Shown piece by piece: positions 40,484 to 49,997 of a stretch of 64,000 nt of DNA; within the stretch, counting starts at the first letter, position 1, and every line of letters starts with the position of its first letter. The notes under the pieces are model-generated. The model saw only the letters and a list, made by a program, of their open reading frames with translations, was not told the origin of the DNA and did no database searches. This DNA comes from Melioribacter sp. (GTDB taxonomy: Bacteria > Bacteroidota > Ignavibacteria > Ignavibacteriales > Melioribacteraceae), in assembly GCA_023250955.1 (NCBI GenBank), contig JAHEZQ010000019.1, positions 1 through 64,000 of the forward strand, in the 5' to 3' direction. The translations under genes were made by a program, and so were the position numbers.

Positions 40484-41791
40484 TTGAAAAGGAACTACTC
40501 ACAAGCATTTCATTTGATGGCCAAACCTATTGGGCCGATATGCAACTTGAATTGCTCGTATTGCTTTTATTTAGAGAAAGAAAAACTTTATCCGCACGTT
40601 AATAATTGGGTGATGTCGGATAACGTTTTGGAATCGTACATAAAACAATACATCGAGACGCAGGAGATAGATATCGTAACATTTGCATGGCAAGGTGGTG
40701 AACCTACTCTTTTGGGAATAGATTTTTTTAAGAAAGCGATTGAGCTTCAAAAAAAATATTGTAGCGGAAAAAGAATCGAAAACACATTCCAGACGAATGG
40801 AATTTTGTTAAATGATGCATGGGGAGAATTATTTTTCGAGAATGATTTTTTAATCGGTTTATCTATTGACGGACCAAAAGAACTACACGATAAATATAGA
40901 GTGTTTAAGGGAGGTCAACCGAGTTTCGAAAAAGTTATGCGAGGACTGCAGTATTTACAAAAACATTCGGTTGAATTTAATACTTTGACCTGTGTACAAA
41001 AAGAAAATTCTGAAAAACCATTAGATGTATATAAATTTTTAAAAGAAGCAGGCAGCAGGTTTATGCAATTCATCCCTATCGTGGAGCGGGCTGCGGTAAA
41101 TCAACTTGACGAAGAATTAAATCCGGTATCTCCAGAATTCGAGAAAGGTGCAATAGTTTCAGATTGGTCGGTAGAACCTCTGCAGTACGGGAAATTTTTA
41201 ACTGCGATATTTGACGAATGGGTGAAATATGATGTCGGAAAATATTTCGTCCAGATTTTTGATGTTTCACTAGAGCAATGGTATGAAGGCAGTTCAAGTC
41301 TATGTCTCTTTCGGGAAACATGCGGAGAAGCATTAGCGATTGAACATAACGGTGACATCTATTCATGCGACCATTATGTGTATCCGAAATATATGTTGGG
41401 AAACATTTTGAAAAAACCGCTATTCGAAATAGTTAATGCAGCAAAGCAGTATCAGTTTGGAGAAAGTAAAAAAGAATCCTTGCCAGATTATTGTGTCCAA
41501 TGCAAAGTTCGCTTTGCATGTAATGGAGGATGCCCGAAGCATCGATTCTCTCAAACGCCGGACGGCAATCGGGGATTGAATTATTTATGTAAAGGATACA
41601 AATATTTTTTTCAACATATCGATGTTTATATGAAATTCATGTCGGAAGAGTTGAAACATGAACGAGCCCCTGCAAACGTTATGAATTGGATATTAAACAA
41701 GGGCAATACTGCTGCTCATCAGAATAAAATAAGCAGGAATGAATTATGCTATTGCGGCAGCGGGAAAAAATATAAGAACTGTTGCGGTTAA
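40484..41791 (+). CDS. Anaerobic sulfatase maturase (radical SAM/SPASM) with C-terminal SEC-C motif
   Basis: MAKPIGPICNLNCSYCFYLEKEKLYP (CxxxCxxC); TFAWQGGEPTLLGIDFF; C-terminal Cys clusters (DYCVQCKVRFACNGGCPKHR); NELCYCGSGKKYKNCCG. TTG start. Confidence 0.92.
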   Translation: MKRNYSQAFHLMAKPIGPICNLNCSYCFYLEKEKLYPHVNNWVMSDNVLESYIKQYIETQEIDIVTFAWQGGEPTLLGIDFFKKAIELQKKYCSGKRIENTFQTNGILLNDAWGELFFENDFLIGLSIDGPKELHDKYRVFKGGQPSFEKVMRGLQYLQKHSVEFNTLTCVQKENSEKPLDVYKFLKEAGSRFMQFIPIVERAAVNQLDEELNPVSPEFEKGAIVSDWSVEPLQYGKFLTAIFDEWVKYDVGKYFVQIFDVSLEQWYEGSSSLCLFRETCGEALAIEHNGDIYSCDHYVYPKYMLGNILKKPLFEIVNAAKQYQFGESKKESLPDYCVQCKVRFACNGGCPKHRFSQTPDGNRGLNYLCKGYKYFFQHIDVYMKFMSEELKHERAPANVMNWILNKGNTAAHQNKISRNELCYCGSGKKYKNCCG

Positions 41792-41848
41792 AATTTTGTA
41801 AGAAGTTGTATCGTCAAGATGTGGAATTGATCAAGGGATAGGATTTTG

Positions 41849-41941
41849 ATGAAATCAATTTTGTTTTTTCTTCTAATCTATTTGACACTCAATATAACAA
41901 ATGTATTATCCCAAATTTATGATAGACAACTTTCTCTATAA
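41849..41941 (+). pseudogene. Orphan 30-aa signal-peptide ORF, possible truncated secreted protein
   Basis: MKSILFFLLIYLTLNITNVLSQIYDRQLSL*. Confidence 0.35.
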
Positions 41942-41996
41942 ATCAATAAAAATTATAAATATGAAGCAACTTATATAAATAATAAGTGGATAAACT

Positions 41997-42986
41997 ATGA
42001 AACTACAAATGCAAAGAATTATGTTGTATTTATTTCTCGGGATTACTTTTGGGTTTAATCAAACTTCGGAAATAAATCTAGAGGGAAAATTTTTGCCGGT
42101 AAGCAAACAGAGCGGTTTTAAGATGGATGGGTACTATGTTTGGTGCGGCTCCATGATAAAAGTGGATTCTAGATATCATCTTTTTGCATCCCGTTGGCCG
42201 AAATTAAATAAATTCCCGGTTGATTATTTTACCATGTCGGAAATTGTTAGAGCAGAATCTGACTCACCATTGGGTCCATTTGAATTCAAAGAGGTGATAA
42301 TCGGCGAACGCAACAGCTCTTATTGGGATTCCAACATGGCACATAATCCAACCATTCAGAAGATTGGAAATGAATATGTTCTGTTTTACATAGGCAGAGA
42401 CTTTACAACAATGAGGTCGAATACAAATAAACTAGTTCGCCGAATTGGGTATGCAACTGCAAAATCTATATATGGACCCTGGCATAGATCAAACAAACCG
42501 GTAATTGATGCTGAATCAAACAATCCCGCTGTTCTTGTTGATGGTGGTAAAGTCAGATTGATTTATCGAAATGAACAACTACGCACCTATATTGCGGAAG
42601 CCGATAATTTTAGAGGTCCCTATAAAACTGTGAATGATAATGTTTGGCCCGAATGTAAGATTGAAGATTTTTATTTATATAAATCTTTTAATAAAGTTCA
42701 TATGATTTGCGAAGACAATGTTGGCGGAATTACCGGACACGTTAGATGGGGAGCTCACTTATTTTCCGAAAACGGTTTAGACAATTGGAAAAAATATGAT
42801 CCTGTAATCGAATATGATCACGACATAGTTTATGATGATGGAGATACTTTACATTGTGTTCGTAGGGAAAGACCGCAACTTCTAATACAAGATAGAAAGA
42901 TTACACATTTAATTACAGCGGTCTTTGATGGTACTAATTCCTGGTGTCAGCCTGTTCAGCTTTCGAAACCGATCGAATTAAAATGA
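41997..42986 (+). CDS. Secreted five-bladed beta-propeller glycosidase-like protein (GH43/GH117-type fold)
   Basis: VWCGSMIKVDSRYHLFASRWP; NMAHNPTIQKIGNEYVLFYIGRD; RIGYATAKSIYGPWHRSNKPVID. Confidence 0.6.
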   Translation: MKLQMQRIMLYLFLGITFGFNQTSEINLEGKFLPVSKQSGFKMDGYYVWCGSMIKVDSRYHLFASRWPKLNKFPVDYFTMSEIVRAESDSPLGPFEFKEVIIGERNSSYWDSNMAHNPTIQKIGNEYVLFYIGRDFTTMRSNTNKLVRRIGYATAKSIYGPWHRSNKPVIDAESNNPAVLVDGGKVRLIYRNEQLRTYIAEADNFRGPYKTVNDNVWPECKIEDFYLYKSFNKVHMICEDNVGGITGHVRWGAHLFSENGLDNWKKYDPVIEYDHDIVYDDGDTLHCVRRERPQLLIQDRKITHLITAVFDGTNSWCQPVQLSKPIELK

Positions 42987-43068
42987 TGGAAAATATTAAT
43001 TCGGCTCTGAAAGATATTAGAGAAGACAATTATAAATTGATAGAGTGTTACGAGAAATCGTATTAATG

Positions 43069-43301
43069 TGGATCATTCGGTTTCACTATTCGATTTGGAA
43101 AGCTACGTATAAGAAAGACATGATCTGCTAATGGAATGCCGACCAAAGCAAAGAACTTTGGAAAAAATTAACAGAAGGACGTAAAAATGTTGCTACGCGG
43201 AAATGACAAAGAAATCCGAATTTTGACCCGAAGAAAACTCTTTATTGGAAAGGAACAGTGGACCCCCAACAGTCCTCAAACTATTGGTCAATTTTATTAA
43301 T
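43069..43301 (+). pseudogene. Possible gene remnant (about 75 codons with two stops)
   Basis: WIIRFHYSIWKATYKKDMIC*WNADQSKELWKKLTEGRKNVATRK*QRNPNFDPKKTLYWKGTVDPQQSSNYWSILL. Confidence 0.4.
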
Positions 43302-43312
43302 AAAGGGAATTA

Positions 43313-44458
43313 ATGAGAACAGTTACATTACTGCATCCGAATAAATTGGTTTTTGGAAATGATTCAATAAATAATTTTGTAACGGATTATTTAATAACTA
43401 GTTTTAAAAAATTATTCATTGTAACTGCATCTCCAATTCTACCGTTGATAAAACCATCAATTGATGAGTTGAAAAAAAATAATGTTGAAGTAATTATTGA
43501 TGACAACATAGTTGCAGAACCTACTATAAATTCATTTATCAGATCATTTAAATTGGCTGAGTATTCAAAAGTTGATAGTGTTGTTGGCATTGGAGGAGGA
43601 AGCGTTCTTGATGTGGCAAAGATAGTTGCTGCATTGTTGAACAACACGCAAACTATTTATGATATTCTTGGAATAGGAAAATTAAACTATCGAAAAACAT
43701 ATTTGGCATGTTTGCCTACAACTTCCGGCACAGGAAGTGAAGTTTCACCGAATGCAATATTGCTTGATGAAAGCGATCAATTTAAAAAAGCTGCAATAAG
43801 TCCTTTCCTGGTTCCCGATGCAGTTTATATTGATCCTAAACTTACAGTTACAGTTCCTCCAAAAGTTACGGCAGCAACAGGAATGGATGCACTTACTCAT
43901 TGCATTGAAGCCTATGCGAATAAGTTTGCACATCCAATAATTGATATTTACGCATTGGAAGGAATTCGATTGATATCAAAGTATTTAAAACGCGCTGTTG
44001 AAAATGGAAATGATCTTGAAGCAAGAGAAAAGATTGCACTTGGTAGCATGTTCGGAGGATTATGTCTAGGACCGGTGAATACTGCAGCTGTTCATGCATT
44101 GTCTTATCCTCTAGGAAGTGTGTTCCATATTGCACATGGTTTATCAAATGCACTTTTATTACCGTATGTTATTCAATTTAATCTTGATGCGGCTCCGGAT
44201 AGATATGCCGAAATTGCGCTTGCGCTTGGTGCCAACAAAAAAGATACTGATATTGAGACTGCTGCCGAAGCAGTAAGACTTCTTAAAACATTATGTAAGG
44301 ATATCGGAATTCCTACTAAACTTTCTGAAATAAATATTGGAGAAGAATCTGTTGATAAAATTGCCGAAATGGGAATGACCGTTACAAGACTTTTGAAAAA
44401 TAATACTAAAGAGATTACTCTGGATGATGCGAAAAGAATTATAAGATCTGCTTTATAA
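43313..44458 (+). CDS. Iron-containing alcohol dehydrogenase (second copy)
   Basis: VVGIGGGSVLDVAKIVAALL; LACLPTTSGTGSEVSPNAIL; HALSYPLGSVFHIAHGLSNALLLPYVI. Confidence 0.9.
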   Translation: MRTVTLLHPNKLVFGNDSINNFVTDYLITSFKKLFIVTASPILPLIKPSIDELKKNNVEVIIDDNIVAEPTINSFIRSFKLAEYSKVDSVVGIGGGSVLDVAKIVAALLNNTQTIYDILGIGKLNYRKTYLACLPTTSGTGSEVSPNAILLDESDQFKKAAISPFLVPDAVYIDPKLTVTVPPKVTAATGMDALTHCIEAYANKFAHPIIDIYALEGIRLISKYLKRAVENGNDLEAREKIALGSMFGGLCLGPVNTAAVHALSYPLGSVFHIAHGLSNALLLPYVIQFNLDAAPDRYAEIALALGANKKDTDIETAAEAVRLLKTLCKDIGIPTKLSEINIGEESVDKIAEMGMTVTRLLKNNTKEITLDDAKRIIRSAL

Positions 44459-44474
44459 AGGAAAGAGGATTAAA

Positions 44475-45422
44475 ATGTTGAGTGAAACGAAATCCCTTTT
44501 TTCGGGGAAAAAAGAAAAATTAGTTTCTGGGGTAGTTATTCCGATGTTAACACCAATCAACGAAAAAGGTGAAATTGATTTATTCTCAGTTGAAAAGATG
44601 ATTGATAATTTTATAGGAAACGGTATTTATCCGTTTTTACTTGGTACGACTGGTGAGGGTACATCCGTTAAGTACTGTGAAAGAAAAAAGTTTATTCAAT
44701 TTGTTGCAAAAAAATACTCCGGCAAAACTAAAATTTACGTCAATGTGGGTAATAATTGTGTTAGTGAAACTCTCGAAAACTCAAAAGAATTTTCGGATTT
44801 AGGTGCAGATTTTATAGTTTCTGTTCTTCCTAGTTACTATGCATTAACTTCAAATCAGATGCTTAAATATTATGAGTCACTTGCGGAAGCATCTCCCAAA
44901 CCGATCTTGATTTATAACATAACTTCTACAACCCATCTTTCAATTCCATTGGATATTGTGGAAAAATTAAGTCATCATCCGAACATAGCCGGACTTAAAG
45001 ATTCTGAAAGAGATATTGAACGTTTTAATAATGCAATAGATACTTATAAAGATAGGGAAGACTTTTCACACATGGTTGGATGGGGTGCAAAATCATTTTA
45101 TTCATTGGCTAAAGGTTCCGATGGATTGGTTCCGAGTACAGGTAATTTTTCGCCCGGTATGTTTAAGGAAATGTACGATTCGGTGAGAAAGGGGGATTTG
45201 AAAAACGGTGAAAGAATGCAAATCGAAACCGATGAATTAGCAAAAGTATATCAAAAAGATAGAACACTTGGTCAATCTCTTGCAGCTGTAAAAGTTATAA
45301 TGAAGTATTTCAATTTATGCGAATCATATATGTTGCCGCCATTGACAAGGCTTACAGCCGACGAAGAGAAATCCATTATAAAAAATATTGAACAGTTAAA
45401 AGAAAGAATAATGATTTATTAA
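44475..45422 (+). CDS. Dihydrodipicolinate synthase/N-acetylneuraminate lyase family aldolase
   Basis: GVVIPMLTPINEKGEID; FLLGTTGEGTSVKYCERKKF; VLPSYYALTSNQMLKYYESLAEASPKPILIYNI; IAGLKDSERD (Schiff-base Lys). Confidence 0.9.
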   Translation: MLSETKSLFSGKKEKLVSGVVIPMLTPINEKGEIDLFSVEKMIDNFIGNGIYPFLLGTTGEGTSVKYCERKKFIQFVAKKYSGKTKIYVNVGNNCVSETLENSKEFSDLGADFIVSVLPSYYALTSNQMLKYYESLAEASPKPILIYNITSTTHLSIPLDIVEKLSHHPNIAGLKDSERDIERFNNAIDTYKDREDFSHMVGWGAKSFYSLAKGSDGLVPSTGNFSPGMFKEMYDSVRKGDLKNGERMQIETDELAKVYQKDRTLGQSLAAVKVIMKYFNLCESYMLPPLTRLTADEEKSIIKNIEQLKERIMIY

Positions 45423-45440
45423 AAGGAAAATAATAAACAT

Positions 45441-46472
45441 ATGAAGAACAAACCTATTCTTGGAATTACGATGGGCGATCCTGCAGGTATTGGTCCTGAA
45501 ATTGCGGTTAAAGCATTCGGTCATAAAGACATTTATAAAATTTGCAGACCTTTAATTATTGGAGATGTTTCAGTATTATCGCAAACAGCAAAGCTTCTTA
45601 GAAGCAAAATAAAAGTGCTGTCGATAAAAAATATAAATGAAGCCAAGTTTCATCCTGGTACGATGGAGGTATATGATCTGAAAAATGTTAACTTGAAAAA
45701 ATTAAAACTAGGTAAAGTCTCTGCAATGGCAGGCCATGCTGCATTTGAATTTATAAAAACAGCAATTCAATTAGCACTTGATAATAAAATAGACGGCACA
45801 GTTACCGGTCCTATTCATAAAAAAGCAATTAATCTTGCGGGTCATCATTTTTCAGGACACACCGAAATTTACGCACACTTTACTAAAACTAAAAACTATG
45901 CTATGATGCTTGTTGAAGGAAAAATGAGAGTAATTCATGTTACGACCCACGTCTCGTTACGCCAAGCATGTGACTTGATTAAAAAGAAAAGAGTTCTTGA
46001 TGTTATTATACTGGCAAATAATGCATGCGAAAAACTTGGAATAAAATCACCGAAAATTGCTGTTGCTGGACTGAATCCTCATTCTAGTGATGGTGGTTTA
46101 TTCGGGTGGGAAGAGAAGAAGGAAATTATTCCGGCAATCAAAGCTGCTAAGAAGATGGGAATTAATGCAGAAGGTCCAATTCCAAGTGATACGCTTTTTC
46201 CGAAAACAAAAGGAGGATATTATGATATTGTAGTTGCAATGTATCACGATCAAGGTCATATTCCTCTTAAACTACTCGGATTTAATTGGAATGAAAAAAA
46301 TAAAAAATGGAAATCAGTAAGTGGTGTAAATATAACAGTTGGTCTACCGATCATTAGAGTATCAGTTGATCATGGGACTGCTTTTGATCAGGCAGGAAAA
46401 GGAACCGCAAACGAAGAAAGTCTATTGAGCTCAATTTCTTATGCCGCTGCTATGGCAGCAAATAAGGAATAA
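45441..46472 (+). CDS. PdxA-family (4-phospho-acid dehydrogenase) protein, likely PdxA2 type by context
   Basis: ILGITMGDPAGIGPEIAVKA; VTGPIHKKAINLAGHHFSGHTEIYAHFT; VAMYHDQGHIPLKLLGF; RVSVDHGTAFDQAGKG. Confidence 0.9.
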   Translation: MKNKPILGITMGDPAGIGPEIAVKAFGHKDIYKICRPLIIGDVSVLSQTAKLLRSKIKVLSIKNINEAKFHPGTMEVYDLKNVNLKKLKLGKVSAMAGHAAFEFIKTAIQLALDNKIDGTVTGPIHKKAINLAGHHFSGHTEIYAHFTKTKNYAMMLVEGKMRVIHVTTHVSLRQACDLIKKKRVLDVIILANNACEKLGIKSPKIAVAGLNPHSSDGGLFGWEEKKEIIPAIKAAKKMGINAEGPIPSDTLFPKTKGGYYDIVVAMYHDQGHIPLKLLGFNWNEKNKKWKSVSGVNITVGLPIIRVSVDHGTAFDQAGKGTANEESLLSSISYAAAMAANKE

Positions 46473-46508
46473 TTTTTTTTCTATTATTGATAAAATTTAG
46501 GGAAGTAT

Positions 46509-47678
46509 ATGATAGCAGTCATTGCTGATGATTTTACAGGAGCAGCTGAATTATCAGGTTTGGGTTTGCAACACGGATTAAAAGTTGAGATCGATTCTAT
46601 TGTAATAAAACATTCTGACGCAGAACTTTTGATTATTGCAACCGATACAAGATCGATGAGTTCGGAAGAAGCATATCAGGAAGTTAAGCGAATTACTAAT
46701 GAATTAATAAAATTAAAAGTCTCATGGATATATAAAAAAACTGATTCAGTTCTTAGGGGACATGTTTTAACAGAATTAAAAGCTATGCTAGACGTTTCCG
46801 GGAAAAGTAAAGTTATATTGGTTCCGTCAAATCCTGCCTATGGTAGAGAAATTAAAAATGGTATTTATTATGTCAATGATCAGCCGGTACATTTGACTGG
46901 ATTTTCGGACGATCCGGAATTTGCATTGGAAACATCCAATGTTCTTGAAATGCTTGGTGTATTAAAAGGACTTCCAACGTTTTTAGTCTCAAAACAAAAA
47001 AATATAATTCATGAGGGAATTGCTGTTGCCGAAACCTCCTCGTTAAACGATCTAGATTATTGGGCAGAAAAAGTAGACTCAGATATAATCCCTGCCGGTG
47101 CTTCAGGTTTTTTCTCTTCTATATTAAAAGCAAGAGGTCTTAACAAAAAAGAAATTTCCAAGAGCGATACAGTAATATTCGGGAAAAATTTTTTATTTAT
47201 CTGCGGTAGTGCTTTTTCGCATGATAGAATTGCAGTGGAGGAAGCAAGGTTTAATGGTGCCAAAATTTGCGAGATGCCAGATGATGTATTCTACGATAGA
47301 CCTTCTAAAGAAAAACAATTTAAGAAGTGGGTTGACGATACTATTAATTCGTTTAATAATACTTCTAAAGTAATTATTAAAATTAATCAACCTATAATTA
47401 AAAAACCTGGATTTGCAAAAAGATTGCGAATGGAAACCGCAGAGTTTGTTGAACGGGTTATAAAAAATGTTGAGATAAATGAACTATTAATAGATGGTGG
47501 AGCGACTACTTATGCAATAACAAAACAATTAAATCTGGATAAATTTTTCCCATACCAGGAACTCGCACCGGGAGTAGTTAGAATGAAAGTAAAAAATAAT
47601 CCTGATCTTCATCTTACAATTAAACCAGGTAGTTATTTGTGGCCTGATGAAATATGGAAGTTCGACAATAGTCAATAA
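46509..47678 (+). CDS. Four-carbon acid sugar kinase family (DUF1537)
   Basis: MIAVIADDFTGAAELSGLGLQHGL; DTRSMSSEEAYQEV; WIYKKTDSVLRGHVLTELKAML; PGSYLWPDEIW. Confidence 0.9.
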   Translation: MIAVIADDFTGAAELSGLGLQHGLKVEIDSIVIKHSDAELLIIATDTRSMSSEEAYQEVKRITNELIKLKVSWIYKKTDSVLRGHVLTELKAMLDVSGKSKVILVPSNPAYGREIKNGIYYVNDQPVHLTGFSDDPEFALETSNVLEMLGVLKGLPTFLVSKQKNIIHEGIAVAETSSLNDLDYWAEKVDSDIIPAGASGFFSSILKARGLNKKEISKSDTVIFGKNFLFICGSAFSHDRIAVEEARFNGAKICEMPDDVFYDRPSKEKQFKKWVDDTINSFNNTSKVIIKINQPIIKKPGFAKRLRMETAEFVERVIKNVEINELLIDGGATTYAITKQLNLDKFFPYQELAPGVVRMKVKNNPDLHLTIKPGSYLWPDEIWKFDNSQ

Positions 47679-47760
47679 TTGTCCATATCCTAAACTCTGT
47701 TAGTATTTTAAAATGTAAAGATATTACCTTAACTATCTGAATATTCATAAATGATAGATA

Positions 47761-47880
47761 CTATATTATAGATAAGAAAATTTTTTTTTGGTCACAATTT
47801 GGTCACATGATCTAAAATAATTGCGAAGATAAACTGAAAACACAGTATATTGAACATGTAGGAGAGCCACTTTCTCCTCA
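47761..47880. repeat. Non-coding imperfect direct repeat, left copy, flanking the kinase island
   Basis: ctatattatagataagaaaatttttttttGGTCACAATTTGGTCACA ... hairpin GGAGA-gccactt-TCTCC at 47861-47877; matches 61375-61493 with the same 73-nt spacing from the GGTCAC element to the hairpin. Confidence 0.65.
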
Positions 47881-48554
47881 AAAGGTTTAGAACAAATCGT
47901 TTTAGGCCTTTTTTTTCTGAAAGGTGTCGCTGTAGTTGGTCATTTTTTGGTCACAAGATTTTTCTTATTACTTGTATTAGCATTATACATGTTGACTCTT
48001 AACCTCTTCAAGTGATTCTTTAGTAAGTAGATTGAAAAAATTTATCATGGTTTTATTAAATCTTTTTTAGTGTTTAAGAAATATTTATTGAAACTCCTAG
48101 GTCCATCCATCAGAATTTATTAATAAACGATTGATTTATATGGAAGTCATATTTTATTGTTGTTTACAATGGAGATTAATTATTATCAATAATTATTTAT
48201 AACAACAATTCTATTTTTCACATTTTAAAATTGAGCAGAAATATTGTGAAATAATTATAGCATTAATAAAGCATTACATAAGACAAACGAATCCCAAAAA
48301 TCTCATTTCAGTAAAGATTAAAACTATTTTAGTGGAGATTGAATATCATATGTTTATATTAACTTAGATATTCTTTTACATGATTCTATAAAATGAATCG
48401 TTCGTAAATCAAAATGAAAGGAAAATATTCTAACCCAAAAAGTTTAAATACACGGCAATTCTTTAAGCTTAATTGATTTAAGTCATTTAAACATTAAACT
48501 TCTAAAAATTTTAATAACTTCAGTAATAACTGTTATAAGTAAAAAATTATTATT

Positions 48555-49859
48555 ATGAATATATCTAATACGTCAACTTCAAATTTAAAACTTGAAGAAG
48601 AAAATAGAAGACTAAGAATTTCTCTCCAAGAGTTATCTATTCTAAATGAGATAGCAGCAGCTTTAAGCTCAGCTCTTTCATTGAATAAAATAATTGAATT
48701 AATTGTTAGTAAGTGTATAAAGCATTTTCGAGTAGAACAATGTTCTGTGACTTTGCTTGATAAGAAGAAAGACTCATCAAATTTTCAAACAATGATTAGG
48801 AAAGCTGATGATAGTAAATTTAATGTTGCCTATCGTTTGGATAATCAAATTGTTGGTTGGATAATGTTGAATAAAAAACCGATTACAGTAAATGATATGT
48901 CGAGCGACAAAAGATTTTTCAGCCCACCGGAATTAGGTGCAAAAATAAAATCATTCATAAGTGTTCCATTAATGATTAAAGGTCAACTCATTGGGATTTT
49001 AACAGTCTTTAATAAAAAAGATAATCTCGAATTCGCAAGCGAAGACGAAAGACTACTGGGGATAATTGCTTCGCAGTCGGCTCACGTAATCGAAAATGTA
49101 CGTTTACATGAAGATGAACAAAAACTTTTAGCTCTTCATGAAGAGATAAAACATGCAGGGGAAATACAGAAAAACCTTCTTCCTAAAAAATTACCTTCTA
49201 TAAAAAACTATGATGTTTATGCTTTGAACGTGCCCGCTAAAGAAGTGGGAGGCGATTATTACGATTTTATAAATATTAATGATAATAAAATTGCATTTTG
49301 TTTAGGTGATGTCACTGGAAAGGGTTTACCTGCCTCTTTGTTAATGGCAAATGTACAGGCAACTTTACGGAGTCAAATATTGTTTGATTTTCCTTGTAAC
49401 GAAGCAATAAACCGAGCCAATATTCTATTGTATCAAAGTACGGATGCGACAAAATTTGTTACACTCTTTACTTGTGTTCTAAATATTGATAAAGACGAAA
49501 TGACCTATGTAAATGCCGGTCATAATGATCCTCTACTAATTTCTAAAGCCGGTGAAATAAAAAAATTGAACGAAGGTGGTCTTTTACTAGGTTGTTTACC
49601 CGATAGCATTTATTCTGAATCGATTTTTACTTTAAAGAAGGACGACCTTCTTGTAATATTCACCGATGGAATTACTGAAGCTATGAATGCTCTTGAAGAA
49701 GAATTTGGAGATAATAGATTGCTTGAGTTGTTAAAAGCAAATAAAAATTTAACATGTAAAGAGATTACAGAAATTGTATTTACCGCGGTTAAAAAACATA
49801 TGCAGAACGTACCACAGTATGATGATATGACTATGCTTCTAGTTAAAAAGAACTTGTAG
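48555..49859 (+). CDS. GAF domain and SpoIIE/PP2C-type serine phosphatase (RsbU-like)
   Basis: GAF-like region (SALSLNKIIELIVSKCIKHFRVEQCSVTLL...FISVPLMIKGQLIGILTVFNK); AGEIQKNLLPKKLP; GGDYYDFININDNKIAFCLGDVTGKGLPASLLMA; VIFTDGITEAMN; YDDMTMLLVK. Confidence 0.92.
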   Translation: MNISNTSTSNLKLEEENRRLRISLQELSILNEIAAALSSALSLNKIIELIVSKCIKHFRVEQCSVTLLDKKKDSSNFQTMIRKADDSKFNVAYRLDNQIVGWIMLNKKPITVNDMSSDKRFFSPPELGAKIKSFISVPLMIKGQLIGILTVFNKKDNLEFASEDERLLGIIASQSAHVIENVRLHEDEQKLLALHEEIKHAGEIQKNLLPKKLPSIKNYDVYALNVPAKEVGGDYYDFININDNKIAFCLGDVTGKGLPASLLMANVQATLRSQILFDFPCNEAINRANILLYQSTDATKFVTLFTCVLNIDKDEMTYVNAGHNDPLLISKAGEIKKLNEGGLLLGCLPDSIYSESIFTLKKDDLLVIFTDGITEAMNALEEEFGDNRLLELLKANKNLTCKEITEIVFTAVKKHMQNVPQYDDMTMLLVKKNL

Positions 49860-49997
49860 AGCTACAGATTAATTTCAATTTATTAAGGAATATGTTTTAT
49901 TGGAATTACCAGCGACTTTAATGGGACAATTTATCGCATAAAATCTTAACGAATTGAAAATGTTTAATAAAATTTAGAATAATCAAAAGGATGTTCA

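Noticed and set aside
47679-48554. Searched the long AT-rich gap for tRNA, CRISPR or a missed gene
   Set aside because: No cloverleaf, no regularly spaced repeats and no convincing ORF; only the GGTCAC elements and hairpin are reported.
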